From Trichaptum fuscoviolaceum (taxonomy: Eukaryota; Basidiomycota; Agaricomycetes; Hymenochaetales; Trichaptaceae), in the NCBI GenBank assembly GCA_910574455.1, contig CAJSYZ010000004.1, forward strand, positions 4,784,599 to 4,848,598: 64,000 bases of DNA. The letters run 5' to 3'. Each line of letters opens with the position of its first letter. The stretch's first letter is position 1. Position numbers and translations under genes: made by a program. Below, in pieces: positions 11,755 through 25,249 of the stretch. The notes beneath the pieces are model-generated. The model was not told the DNA's origin. It did no database searches and worked only from the letters and a program-made list of their open reading frames with translations.

Positions 11755-14700
11755 CTATCGTGACGCGTACGACATAGACTCACGCATGGCAGACTCAGCT
11801 ATCTGCAGTGACATTATACGGTCATCGGAAATCATGATGATCTCACTTCGATTCATTGGACCTTGCCGCTGGTTTGGATGACCAGGATACGAGGTGGCAC
11901 CGTAGCTATTGCCGTGGTACATGTTATTCGTGCTCCCGGAGGAGATAATGGACGCCCTGTCGCTGTAGATACTTTGTCGTGGATCAGCACCATAGGGTCC
12001 AGTATAGCTGCTATTGTACAGGTTTGCCTTGGAGTGCGTCGTGGATGGGGGTGCTTCGGCGAATAGGCATCGGAGATTATTGCCTTGTATGACCTGTGCC
12101 ATAGCGCCAGTCTCGACATGTCGAACCTCAACGAAAGTCGGATCGAAGGCGAGAACGTAAGGATAGTTTAGTGCTGTACAGGAACAGGTTAGCCTAGGGG
12201 TCATTGTCGTACGGAGATTGCAAATGCTTACCGAAGGACCGTGGATGACCCTCCCAATATACCATGAACCAACTCCTCGCCCTCCATCCACTCTTGTTGA
12301 CGTAGAATGCGAATTCTATGAAAAGAACCCTCTGAGTTGGTTTGCTAAATAAAAGGGTAAAGCGACTCACCATCATAACAAAGGAGGAAGTCATTCTCAA
12401 TGCGATAGATAGCCATAGGCCGCACGTCATCTCGCTTTTGGACGAAGTCGAGCGTAGTGTCTGCAGGGTCGAGTAAAGCTTGTGTGTCCAGGGTCTCAAG
12501 ATCTACTATCTCGAAACCCTTCGTGCATCCAACACACAGTTTGGTCTTCAGATAATGTATAGAGCTCGACTCCACAGGAATATAGAATTCCTGGATTAAA
12601 CATAAGTTATGCTAACTGTGAGTATGACACTTAACCTATTTAGACTCACCCTGAAGAGACGTAAAGTGTCGTTACCGCCTTGAATGAGCTTCTTAAACGT
12701 CGGTTTACTCTTGCCTCGAACGGCATAGTCAATCGGTTCAAGGGCCTTGATCGTACTGGACAGCTGACTAGCCTTAACCACGCAAACCAATGTCCTTCCG
12801 AGGCAGATGCCCGCCTTGAAGAATGATGTATGCGAAGCTATCCGTTTTGCACGCCTGAGACCTGCGGATGGGTCATGCTCACTGAGCGCCTCAAGAGGGA
12901 AAGTCATGACCGAATGCTCTGATCTGACGTGAGCTTCATTCGAACGTACGAAATGCGATGTAACGCACCAGAAAGGACTATCAACAGTTGGTATTCTTCC
13001 AGAATGTCAATTTGTGTGACATCTTGCAGCGCAAGGACACGGAGAGGCGGTCGACTGTGATCACGTCCGTTAGAGAAATAAACCCCATCACTAGTTCCGT
13101 AAGCGATCCTCCGCCCTTGATCTAATATTTGCGTTAAGATACATAATACGATGTAATAGAAGACACTCACCGAAAGGAGCGGCACAGTTCACCCTGATGG
13201 GTCCCGTGAAGAAGCCCTCGCTAACTGTGACAGTGTCGAACACCAAACTTCGCAGACGCATGACTTCTTGTTGTTTGTGAATTGTCTCCAGCCATTTTCG
13301 GCGATTTTGCAGTGTATTCGCGTACAATGTGATTTGATAATATTTCCTACCTAGATGAACGAAAGTCATCGCGAAACCATCTTTGACATTGCCTTTCAAA
13401 GGAACAATCATTGGTGGCGCTGGCGGCAGATTCTTGCCATTGAAGGAACTTCGCTTCGTCAGAGTCTTTGACAACGGCTTTCCGACCAGTCTATTGTCTT
13501 TGGACTCATCTGGAGCACAAACCAGGAGAAGTTCAAGAGGAATGGGCTTTGAATGAGATGATCAGTATGCTGAACCAGCCAATTTTAGACAAGAAGCTTA
13601 CTCTGCGATACACTTTGTGCATCTCATGCTTATTTTTCTCCTTTTGCTTGACCAGGAGTAACGCATGATCAAAGAGAAACAACTGAAGATCTCCGCCGTC
13701 ACCCTGCGCACCGCCACGCTTCTTGAGGTTGCCCTTGTAAATTAGCTCACGACCTTCCTCAGTCAATCGGAGATCCTTAACAAGCAATTCAACTTTTCTA
13801 TCAATGATAGTCCGTATTAAGAAGACTCACAACTTCTTCGCCTTGCCGGAAGACCAGCTGTTGGTCAAGTTGTAAAAGACTAAATCGGTTCTCGGTCTTT
13901 CCAGACTCGATATTGACCTTCCCAAGGAATTCTTTTACGATTGCAATTGCTTTTGGTAGATCTTTCTTGTCCGGATTGTCGTCTGGCGTATATTTCAGAA
14001 CGACATCAAGTAACAGTGGATATCGAGCGAGTCGCGTTGTCGGTTTGGTTAGATATCCGTTGAGTTCCAACTTGCGGGACTCTGGTAAACGTTCCGTTTC
14101 CTGAATAATTTCAAAATGTGAGCATATATACCCGCTTTGAACATATGTTTAACATACGTCGACGAACTTCTGGAACTTTGGATTACTACTTTTCTCTTTC
14201 TCGAATTCATATTTGCCATATAGTTGATGACTGCCGTATGAAACAAATGGTGCGAACTGAGGAACGATGTCAAGTAGTATATCTCCGATCCGCTCTACAA
14301 TAGCAAATGATTTCTGTCTCTTGTTTAGAGCCTCGCGCAGCTTGCTGTTTACTGCTATTATGTCGTGGATATTCCAGAACACTTGTTCAAGGAAGTCTAG
14401 GCGCCTATGCTCCGGTATGATATCCATACTTTTCAGTCGCCCTATCCAAACCTAAAAAGATCAAAACATAAGTCGCCTCCAAGACATATTGGTTTGTTTC
14501 CACCTACATCGCGAAGGTATTCCATATCTCTAACGAAGTCACGCTCAGTGTAGATCACCTCGTTGATCGCTTCTTGGCGTTTCTTCTCAGTGTCTGAGAC
14601 ACTATCTACGATTTCCTTCGGCACTGAGTGAACCCATAGTGTGCCAGGCTCCTTAGAGGAAATTCAGATAAAATCGAACGACGGAATAAACGTGAAGACT

Positions 14701-16504
14701 GACGACAAGATCTCCTAATGACTCTTTGCTTATAGACCGTTTTAATCCTGGCTGAGGCTTCATGTTTAACCGTGCCTGCTGCTCCAACCGCCGCGGGCAT
14801 GCTATGCTATAGCAGAGTGAGTCTCTCGAACAAGTGGGAGAATAGCAGTCGGTAAGAAGCGTGAAAACGCCTGATGGGAGTGGAACTTCATCTGCCGTCA
14901 TCGCTGACGGATTGGGGACAGTTATTTGTGAACCGGATGTATCGTCCCTCTGTGTCTGTGAGTTGCCCTCCCCCGATCCTGAATCAGATTGTCCCACCGG
15001 TCCCCCCGAGCCCGTTTCACCATTTGCGAGTTCACCACTGAGCGTCGGCAAAGCCGTACGAAAATGGTACAATTCGTACGGGCTGTCACGCAGACGATGA
15101 TCGTAAGTTACATCGTGGAAGAATTTCTGCGCATCAAGCGCACGCCCGAGTAGAAGGGCAAGATTTCGGTCTGTTGTCTTCAAAATGTATGCAATTTTGT
15201 CGACTGCTTCACGTCCATCGAAAACATCTGTGTAAGACAGACCATCTTTGACACGCTCGGAGGTTGTTATTCGCTCCTTGAACGCCTCTGCAACACGCGA
15301 TAGTAGAGCTGGATAAACAATAGGAGTTTTCCGAGAGTGAGAATGGTGTGGCGAGATATTAGGCGGAGAGTTAAAGGATGGCATGGATGGCCGAGGACTG
15401 CTTCGCAAGTCTGAGACCAGCTGTCTTGCTTGCGCTGTTGTTGCAGACATAGACCGTGAACGTTCCTGTAACGTCCGTTCATGCCTTAAAATAGCTGCCC
15501 GTGGCATGGTACGTGACGACTCTGATGAACGCCTCGGAGACGAAGGAGACGCCGTTATTTGTTCGACATAGGTTGATGACGCGGGTGAGTGCCCTTGAAG
15601 AGCACGAACACCAGATAGAGCAGCAGTGTCCAGCATTAAAGGATAAGGGCGCGACGACGAGCTCTGCTGTTCAGTAGACCCATTAGGGAACAGGGCATCC
15701 TGGTAGCTTTGTGGGGAAGTTGATACTTGACAGGGGATTAATATAAATATGAAAGGGAGATGAACTTCGCCACTCACATGCACTATCTGGTTCGGCAGTA
15801 TCTGGAGAAGCATGGCCCCTTCCATCCGTCATAAAATCCAAGTCCAAGCGTGCGTCAGGAGGTTCGAAGCCTAGTTGTGGAACTTGATGATCTTGTATGC
15901 TACTAAGAGGCCTGCTCTCAAGGAATTGAGAGTCGGATACTAAGCGCTCTGACGATGGAATCGTATATCGCATTGGTGAGGATCTATTGACCTGAGCCTG
16001 ATATGCTTGTGCAGGCGTCATTCCAGCGCGAGTTAAAGCCTCCAAGTTTGGATCGCTGGCCTCTTGGGGCTGAGGGGCAATGACACCCGCTGAACGTGAC
16101 GAGCTTGCCCTCGATGTCTGGTACTGTTGCTCTGGAACGGGAAGTTGCGTGTATGATTCTTGTGGATAAGACGAATAAGACAGTTGTTGCTGAGGTGCAT
16201 ATACACCTTGTCGATAAGCAACTGGGGGGTATCCTTGCTGCATTTGCGTGACATTATATTGCGATCCTGGTTGGCCGTACACCGACTGGCTGTCATAACG
16301 AGCTACATACTGTTGCTGAACAGCATACTGTTGTTGTTGGTAATAATAAGCCTGAGCATCGTAGTTTCCCGGCGGAGGACCGTACCCTTGCGAGGCGTGG
16401 ACTGACGATGCTGGTGGCGGTCGGGGGTATTGATGGTGGGCAGCGCTCGGACGACCAAAGATGTCGGCATACGCATTACTGCGCTTGTCACCACTACGAT
16501 CCAT
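11755..16504 (-). CDS. Rho1 guanine nucleotide exchange factor, Rom1/Rom2 type
   Basis: Twelve exons (15778-16504, 14704-15725, 14508-14651, 14158-14451, 13831-14100, 13602-13775, 13171-13546, 12969-13121, 12650-12918, 12371-12590, 12232-12315, 11755-12173) give one frame of 1383 aa. A Gln/Tyr/Pro-rich N-terminus is followed by a DEP domain (about 380-470, SYTDVFDGREAVDKIAYIL) and a DH/RhoGEF domain (about 600-800, EAINEVIYTERDFVRDMEYL, TKPTTRLARYPLLLDVVLKY). A PH domain (about 830-960, ELIYKGNLKKR) and a C-terminal CNH beta-propeller (about 1000-1310, GTSDGVYFSNGRD, GFEIVDLETLDTQ) complete it. This is the Rom2 architecture: it loads Rho1 with GTP at the plasma membrane in the cell-wall integrity pathway. 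It is divergent from the TOR kinase gene. The intron 2 donor is GTCAGT and could be shifted by one codon. Confidence 0.95.
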
Positions 16505-16723
16505 GGTGAGCAGCTGAAGGCGGGCAGGCGGGAGGGGGCTCGGGGAACGGAACGTCGTCGTCGTCGACAGTGACGGTGAGCGCGTTGCTCACGGCAAACC
16601 GGTACGAATTACGTAATTGAAGTAAAATGTCATCGCCTTGCGTCCTTCTTGCAAGTCCAGTCGCTACGCGCGCCAAAACCGAAGCCTTGCTCAACGCCGA
16701 CGACGACCGGCTTGCCCTTCTCA
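16505..16723. promoter_or_regulatory. Shared divergent promoter, Rom2-like GEF / TOR kinase
   Basis: Only 219 bp separate the two ATG codons (16504 on minus, 16724 on plus). The two 5' untranslated regions and core promoters must overlap or abut here. I see no obvious TATA box in either direction; a GTCGTCGTCGTCGAC run occurs near 16553. Confidence 0.6.
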
Positions 16724-19700
16724 ATGTCGTCAACGGATCCACCAGCTCAGGCGGACCCTTTTGATAAGATCTTTTCTGGCCTGAAGAGTAAAAGTCCAGA
16801 AACGCGACTACAATCAGCTCAGGAACTGCGCCGCCATGTAAGTAGGTCAGGTTTTGTTGTGAGCAACATCTGAGGGTCAATTAGGTGCAAAACATTGTCG
16901 TGGAAATGTCGTCAGATGCGGCGGCGAAGCTGTGGGAGGAGTTCATAAACCAGCGGCTAATACAGCTCGTCCATGGCTCAACGCCGGCGGAGAAGATGGG
17001 TGCGATACTCGCTATTGGTACGCTTCCATATCAAGTTCTGGCAATTACAGCTCTAACTGTATTACAGAGAACTTATTGGACCTTGAGAAGGAGGAAACCA
17101 TCGAATCGAAACGCAATTGCTATCGCTTCTACAACTATGTCAAGTTCGCACTACCGAACCCGGATTATACCGTTATGCAAGCTGCCGCAGATGCTCTAGG
17201 CAAGATAGTACAAGTAGGAGGGACGGTCTTTGACGAGGCTTTCATGGAGTACGAAGTTCCTTCAGCAATTGAACTTCTTCAGTCCGACCGTCAGGATCCT
17301 GGGCGCTACGCAGGTGTGCTGATCTTGAAAGCACTTGCCGAACATAACTCGTCTATCTTCCATCCCCATATTCCTTTGGTCTTCGACAAACTACTTATCC
17401 CTCTCCGTGATCCACGAGCATTTGTCCGGGAGGCCGCTGCTGATCTCCTTGCTGCTTGCCTGGACATTGTCACTCAACGTGAGCGCACAAACAAGACCCC
17501 TTTCTTGAATAAGATCCTGCAAGACGCGCAGGCCGGGTTGAAAGCAACTGCACCGGATATCATTCACGGTTCTTTATTAACGTATCGCGAACTTCTACTT
17601 CATGCTGGAATGTTTATGAAGGAGGTCTACACGGAGACCGTGGAGACAATTCTACGGCTACGTTTACACAAAGACCCACTGGTCAGGAAGACAATCATTA
17701 CCCTCATCCCTACCCTAGCGATGTATGACACCCAGACATTCTCAGAGTCCTTCATGCACAAAGCTATGGGTCACCTTTTGGAGCAGCTTTCCAAGCCGGC
17801 TGAGAGGCCTGTTGCATTTATCGCAATTGGTCATGTTGCGACATCAGTCGGGAGCGAAATGAAGAAGTTCCTCGAACCTATCATGGATAACATCAAACAA
17901 AGCTTGCAGATGCGAGGGTACGTAAGAAATCTCTGTCAAACCTTCGCCAGCGTGTTAATAAACCTACAGGAAAAAGAATGCTCCCCCGGAAGAGCCGATT
18001 TTCGAGTGCATTGGTATGTTGGCAAGGGCTGTTGGGCCAAATTTAACCAAGCTGTTGCATGACCAACTTGACCTCATGTTTGCATGGGGTCTCAGCGAAC
18101 CCCTGCGGGAAGCGTTAGTCAATATCGCGCAATACATTCCCCCCTTACTGCGAAATATTCAAGATCGATTACTGGACTTGATATCACTCACCCTCAGTGG
18201 TCAAAATTATAAACCGCTAGGCGCCCCGCCTTCTTTCTCCCGAACAGAACTGACTACACGGAAGGAACTTGTAGTCCAACAAACTAGTTCATCCAAGACC
18301 CCAGAGCAAATCCGGCTTGCACTTGATATACTGGGATCCTTCGATTTTAGTGGGCATATTCTAAACGAGTTTGTCCGAAACTGTGCCTTGCCGTATTTGG
18401 AGGATGACCACCGCGAGGTTCGTCAGGCCGCCGCTTTGACATGCTGTCGACTTTTCGTTCGTGACCCCATTTGCCACCAAGTCAGCAACCATTCCATCGA
18501 AATCATTAGTGATGTCCTCGACAAGTTGCTCACCGTTGGGATTGCCGACCCGGATCCAGAAATCCGACAAACAGTCCTGGCATCATTGGATGAACGTTTC
18601 GATAAACACCTTTCGCAGGCTGAGAATGTACGCTCTCTCTTTGTTGCACTGAACGATGAAGTCTTCGAGAATCGCGTTTTGGCTGTCACCTTAATTGGTC
18701 GACTAGCAATCCACAACCCGGCATACGTAATGTCTTCACTTAGAAAGGCCCTTATTCAACTCATGACAGAACTCGAATACTCGTCAGTCATGCGATCTAG
18801 AGAGGAGTGCACGCGTTTGCTCAGTCTTCTTGTCAACGCAACTCAGCGCCTCATCAAGCCTTATGCAGTTTCAATGCTGAAAACCTTATTGCCAAAGGCA
18901 AATGATGCAAACTCTGTCGTGGCAGCAAATATCATGATGTGCCTCGGTGAGCTGTCATGCGTCGGGGCTGACGAGGTGCTTCCGCTTGTTCCTGAGCTTA
19001 TGTCGATAATTATCGAGCGCTTGAATGATCCTACTCCGTTGAAACGCGATTCTGCTTTACGTGCTCTTGGACAAGTCTGTTCAAGTACTGGGTACGTCAT
19101 CCAACCGCTGGTTGACCATCCCGAGCTTCTTCGGATACTTGGACGGATACTGAAGACAGATGCATCTGTCGAAGTGAGGCGAGAAGTAGTGAAAGTTCTG
19201 GGAATTCTAGGTGCTATTGATCCTTACCGGCGGAGGGTACGTTAGGAGACACTCACTACTTGCCTCGCTTTGACTAACTTAGTACATACAGACAAAGTTT
19301 GACGAAGATCTTGCGAATAATGAGACTGCCGTACCCGCAGCGAACATGGTTCCTCTTGTCCCCGCGTCGACCTACGCCCCGACAGATGATTACTTCCAAT
19401 CCGTCGTCATAAACTCCCTCCTGGCAATACTAAACGACCAGACACTTAGTGCTCATCATCACAATGTGATCGAAGCCATAATGTCGATATTCAAGACTCA
19501 GGGTTTGAAATGCGTCGCTTTCTTGCCACAAATTATTCCCGCCTTCACCTCCGTAACGCGCTCCGCGAATGCTGCGCGTATCCAGGAGTTCCACCTCCAG
19601 CAATTAGCGATTCTTGTCGGTATCATAAAGGAACACGTGCGAAATCACACCCCTCAGATCTTGGTTCTCGTAAAAGCGCTTTGGAACAACAGTGCCCTAC

Positions 19701-22700
19701 AGCTGCCCATCATGTCTCTCATTGAAGCTTTAGGAAAGGCATTGGACTCTGAATTCAAGCCTTATATCCCAGCAATCCTACCACAAATGCTGAGAATTTT
19801 CGATGGTGATGCACAGGAAAAGCGTCAGCCTACCCAAATGAAGGTTCTCGACGCCTTCCTTACATTCGGCGCTAATATCGAAGAGTACCTCCATCTGGTA
19901 ATTCCTGTGATTGTCAAGTCTTACGAACGACAGGATGCGACAATTGCTCTCCGAAAGAGGGCTGTACAGACAATAGACGGACTTTCTCGTCGAGTGAACT
20001 TCTCCGATCATGCATCTCGAATCATCCACCCTCTTGTTCGGATCCTCTCTACGCAGAACCCCGAGCTGAGACAGGTGGTCATGGAGACTCTCGGTTCGCT
20101 CGTTTTGCAACTGGGGCCCGATTTTGCCATCTTCGTGCCTACCATCAATAAGGTAAGTAACATCCTCAATATTCCGTAATATAACGGCTGAGATATGTTG
20201 AATCATAACCTAGGCGCTCGTTAGGGAAAAGATAGAGAATAAGAGATACGAAGAATTGATCTCCAAGCTCTTGAACGGTGAACGTCTTCCTCAGGATACA
20301 AATGTATTTGACGCATTGTATGTATCTATTTCTCATGTAACGAATTAACCACTCAGAGATGCATATAGGCGACTCGAGGCGTTCAGTGCACCCGAGTTCT
20401 CTGCACCTGCCGAGTCTACGAAAATGACAGTCAATCAGATGCATCTTAAACAAGCTTGGGATGTGTCGCAGCTTGTCACGAAGGAGGACTGGAACGAATG
20501 GATGCATAGACTCGCTGTTGAACTCATGAAAGAATCGCCCTCACATGCGCTGCGAGCTTGTATGAGCTTGGTAGATGTTCATCCTCCTCTAGCACGAGAA
20601 TTATTCAATGCCGCTTTCTTATCATGCTGGACAGAGTTGTATGACCAATACCAGGTAACACCTTCAGTTTCTATATCGTTTCTTCAGTTCTGACCTTTCG
20701 AATTGCTACTAGGAAGATCTTGTTCACGCGATCGAACAGGCGATAACGGCGCCAACAATTCCTACAGACCTAGCACACAGACTTCTCAACCTTGCGGAAT
20801 TCATGGAACATGAAGACAAACCATTGCCGATCGAAAATCGTACTTTAGGGGACTACGCAATGAAATGCCACGCCTATGCGAAGGCGCTGCATTATAAGGA
20901 ACTCGAGTTCTTCTCCGAAACCTCGCCGGCTATTATCGAAGATCTTATCATGATCAATACGAATCTTCAACAACACGACGCTGCATGGGGAACTCTCACT
21001 GTTGCTCGAGAGCAGTATGACGTCACAAAGCATGAGGAATGGTATGAGCGACTACATAGATGGACAGAGGCCTTGGATGTGTATCAAAGGAAATTGCGGT
21101 CAGAGCCCGGAAACCCAGACTATATCATAGGAAAGATGCGCTGTCTACACGCTCTTGGCGAGTGGGAGCAGCTTGCTGCGCAAGTGGACGATTATTGGCC
21201 AAATTCAACCAACGAGGAGCGTCGGGAAATGGCGGCCATGGGCGCAGCCGCCGCGTGGTCTTTGAATGAATGGGACTCAATGGACGACTATATCGCTGCC
21301 ATGAAGGGCGACTCTGCAGATCGCTCATTCTACAAAGCAATCCTTGCCGTTCATCGGAACCAATTCCCGAAGGCTTTATCACATATTACAAAGGCTCGCG
21401 ATTTATTGGATCCTGATTTAACTGCTTTAGTGGGAGAGAGTTATGGGCGAACTTATACGTGAGTCCGTTGGCCTTGTGATTTATTTCAATTGACCAAGCA
21501 TCGCGAAGGATTATGGTCCGGGCGCAAATGCTCTCGGAATTGGAAGAAATTATCCAATACAAACAGTTCGCCGATCAACCAGAAAGGCAAACGTCAATGC
21601 GAAAGACATGGATGAAGCGGTATGTTTAACAATTTCTCTAACCAGGTTACCAGTTGCTCATTTCTGTACATAGCTTACAGGGCTGCCAACCTGAAGTCGA
21701 GGTTTGGCAACGCGTCCTCCAAGTTCGGGCATTGGTCGCGTTGCCGGAAGACGATCGCGCGATGCTAATCAAATTTGCGAACCTCTGTCGGAAATCAGAG
21801 AGGATGGTCCTCGCTGATAAGACGATCAACTCGTTGCTTACGGTAGTAGACTTCTTTCATCGTTAAGGCCGTACTGAGCTCATAATAGGTCCAGCCGACT
21901 CATGTGCGAGATAACGCGAAGGCGCCGCCAAACGTCATTTATGCGCAACTAAAATTTATGTGGGCCAACGGAGCCCGTGATCAGTCTTTAACCTTCCTCC
22001 GTGGCTTTTCGCAAACCTTAAGTCAGGACCTGGAGATGCAGATTAGCGAACGGCCTTCCCGCCCTGGTGTTGTTGCCAGACAGAAGCTCGATGAACTACA
22101 AAGACTCTTGGCCAGATGCTACTTCAAACAGGGACAATGGCGTGAAGCTCTCAAAGAATCCTGGACGAAGGTTAGCAATGTGCTTATGGTATTGATATTT
22201 GCTAACAGTCTTATAGGACGACATCGAAGACATTCTTAATTCCTACAAACAAGCGACCGTGCATGACCCTTCCTGGTACAAAGCCTGGCACACATGGGCT
22301 CTTGCGAATTTCAAAGTCGTAAGCGCTCTGGAAGCTCAGCAACATGACAGGACCGAGGACATCATCGGCAATAACTTTGTCGTCTATGTTGTACAGTCTG
22401 TTCACGGTAATGTTCAAATTGTTTGGTGTTATGCAAAGGTACTCATCAGTATTCATCAGGTTTCTTCCGGTCAATTTCATTGCGCAATGAGAATGCACTA
22501 CAAGACACTCTTCGTCTCCTCACGTTGTGGTTTAAATTCGGCGCCCATGATGAAGTCAGCCATGCAATGGCGACTGGATTTGGCTCGGTCGATATCGATA
22601 CCTGGCTGGAGGTCATTCCACAGATCATCGCTCGAATTCAAACGCCTAGCAAGAATATTCGGCGAAACATTGACGCCATACTCACGGACGTCGGCAAACA

Positions 22701-24708
22701 CCACCCTCAGGCACTCATCTATCCTCTGACTGTCGCGTCTAAGTCTTCGAGTATTTCTCGAAGAGATGCTGCATTGTCCATCATGGACCGCATGAGAGAC
22801 CATAGTGCGACTCTTGTTGAACAGGTATGTACGATGTTGGTTCTTGTCTGCTATCGCATTTATATCGTGAAATTAGGCGTTGTTGGTCAGTAAGGAACTC
22901 ATCAGAGTAGCCATTCTCTGGCATGAGTTGTGGCACGAAGGTTTAGAGGAGGCATCACGGTTGTACTACACTGAAAAGAATCCGGAAGGCATGATTGCTG
23001 TACTAGAACCCCTCCACGACTTACTCGAGAAGGTTCGTCCGACTACTATTTTTCCTGAAATAAAGTTTAACTTGTTCAGCAGGGTCCTGAGACATCTCGC
23101 GAAACATCTTTTGCCCAGGTCTTTGGCCGTGACTTACGAGAAGCTCGTGATCTTTGCCGTAGATATAGGCGTGACTGTGATCTCAGTGAACTCGACAAGG
23201 CCTGGGATATATACTATAGCGTGTTCAAGAAAATCGAGAAACAGATGCCACAGCTGACCACCCTCGATCTGCAGTATGTGTCACCTGAGCTCCTCAAGGC
23301 CAAGAATCTGGAGCTCGCTGTACCAGGCACATATCAGAGTGGGCGACCGATCATCACGGTCCAGAGTTTCGCGAGCAAGCTCAATGTTATAGCATCGAAG
23401 CAACGGCCGAGGCGTTTATCCGTGAAGGGAGATGATGGACGTGATTATCAGTACTTATTGAAAGGCCACGAGGATTTGCGTCAAGATGAGCGCGTAATGC
23501 AGCTCTTCAGCTTGGTTAATACTCTCCTGTCGGTCGACACAGACTCGTTCAAACGTCGTCTACATATACAGCGATACTCAGTTACACCATTGGCGCCCAA
23601 TGCCGGACTGATCGGTTGGGTGCAAGACTCTGATACCCTGCATGTACTTGTCCGCGACTATCGTGACACGAGGAAGATCCTGTTGAATATTGAATATCGC
23701 TTAATGCTTCAGGTAAGTTACGTATGTATTACTTCAAGACTATTGTTGAACAAGAACGACAGATGGCTCCAGATTATGAGAATCTCATCCTCCTGCAAAA
23801 AGTTGAGGTGTTCGAGTACGCACTCGACAATACAACAGGCCAGGATCTATACAGGGTACTTTGGCTCAAGAGCTCCAGCTCAGAACACTGGCTCGAACGT
23901 CGGGCGACCTACACCCGGTCACTCGCCGTAAACAGCATGGTCGGACACATCCTCGGCCTTGGTGATCGACACCCGTCCAACGTCCTGCTCGAGCGTCAGA
24001 CGGGCAAAGTTGTGCACATCGACTTTGGCGACTGCTTCGAGGTCGCAATGCTGCGCGAGAAGTTCCCGGAGAAGGTGCCGTTCCGTTTGACGCGCATGCT
24101 CACGCATGCGATGGAGGTGTCCGGCATCCAAGGTAGCTTCAAGAATACATGCGAAATCTCGATGCGTGTCTTGAGAGACAACAAGGAGAGTTTGATGGCT
24201 GTGTTGGAGGCGTTTGTCTACGACCCGTTGATCAACTGGAGGTTGATGCAAGCGGATGTGGACCGTAGGGGAGAAGGTTAGTTTAGTTAGGGCTTACACC
24301 TGGTGGTCGGAATATATACTAATGCGTTTGATGACAGATGTCGCCAATGACTCGTATCGGGCCGAGCAACTGGCTCGCGTAGCTGCTCATCCTCAGGGAC
24401 CTATGAGAAAGATCAAGGCGGATGAGAACGAGATTTTCAATGGTAGTTAATGTCCACTTATTTCAACTTAAAATATTGTCGAACTAACAATCCCTTTAGA
24501 AACTCTTGGCGAGCCTGGGGCGCGGCAAGAAGTTCGTAACGAGCGTGCTCTGTTTGTATACAACCGCGTCCAGAACAAGCTCACTGGACGTGATTTCAAC
24601 CCGGACGTCGTGCTCACAGTCCCACAGCAAGTCGAGAAGCTCATACAACAAGCGACGTCACTTGAGAATCTGTGTCAGTGCTTTTCGGGCTGGTGTGCCT
24701 TTTGGTGA
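16724..24708 (+). CDS. TOR: TOR serine/threonine protein kinase (PIKK family)
   Basis: A many-exon gene of about 2,250-2,300 aa. Long HEAT-repeat regions fill the N-terminal half (from about 16885 to 20160). A FAT region follows, and then the FRB domain, starting [20 protein letters not shown] and completed across the intron at 23032-23082. The kinase domain has [10 protein letters not shown], the catalytic loop [12 protein letters not shown] and the metal-binding HIDFGDCFE. The C-terminal FATC ends [15 protein letters not shown], with the terminal Trp typical of the family. It acts in TORC1/TORC2 to couple nutrients to growth and actin/cell-wall control. I chose the ATG at 16724; an in-frame ATG at 16649 would add 25 residues. 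No broken frame was found. Only one TOR gene is in the window. Confidence 0.96.
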
Positions 24709-25249
24709 TATACCTACCATATACTTATTTTCCTGGGTTCTGCATGCTATTTGCTTTGGACTAAATATTTATGTACATATAACAATGTATATCACCCGAC
24801 TGTCTCGCATAAACATCATTTGTCTTTCTGCTTTGATTTACTCAAGACATGCTGTCTTAGGTCTATCTGGGTGCAACAGAAAACGCCCGAATTCTAACGT
24901 TCGACGACACGCCGATGCCGCGGCTTGCTGACAATGCCGGTGAACGTCGAAGCAGTACCCCGTATACCTTAGTATTATATCTTAACTTGAAGTGCAGCCG
25001 CTTAGTAATAAACTACCGCTTCATTTGAATTAAGTTCAAACTGAGCTTGAATGCGGGTTGATTCTTGCTGGTGAAGCCTGGCTTACGACGACGACGACCA
25101 TGGCAAACAATCTGAGACTGAGGCTTTACTCTTACATTCGGTTTGAACTTGCAGCTTTTTCTTTTGTGACTACTACCTTTGACGCCCTCTCTTATACGCC
25201 CGCCATACACTTGCACCTGAATGGGTGTATTAAATTTTGACTAAGTTTT
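24709..25249. other. TOR 3' region
   Basis: It follows the TOR stop codon and is AT-rich with no supported gene. Remnants of the N-terminus of the following DUF6533-type pseudogene may lie in its last 200 bp, but I cannot align them. Confidence 0.4.

Noticed and set aside
11755..16504. Several separate minus-strand genes suggested by short frames
   Set aside because: All pieces join through standard introns into one DEP-DH-PH-CNH protein with a continuous phase.
16649..16723. Upstream ATG as the TOR start
   Set aside because: The added 25 residues are Pro/Thr-rich without similarity to TOR N-termini, while the ATG at 16724 gives a typical start; kept only as an alternative.
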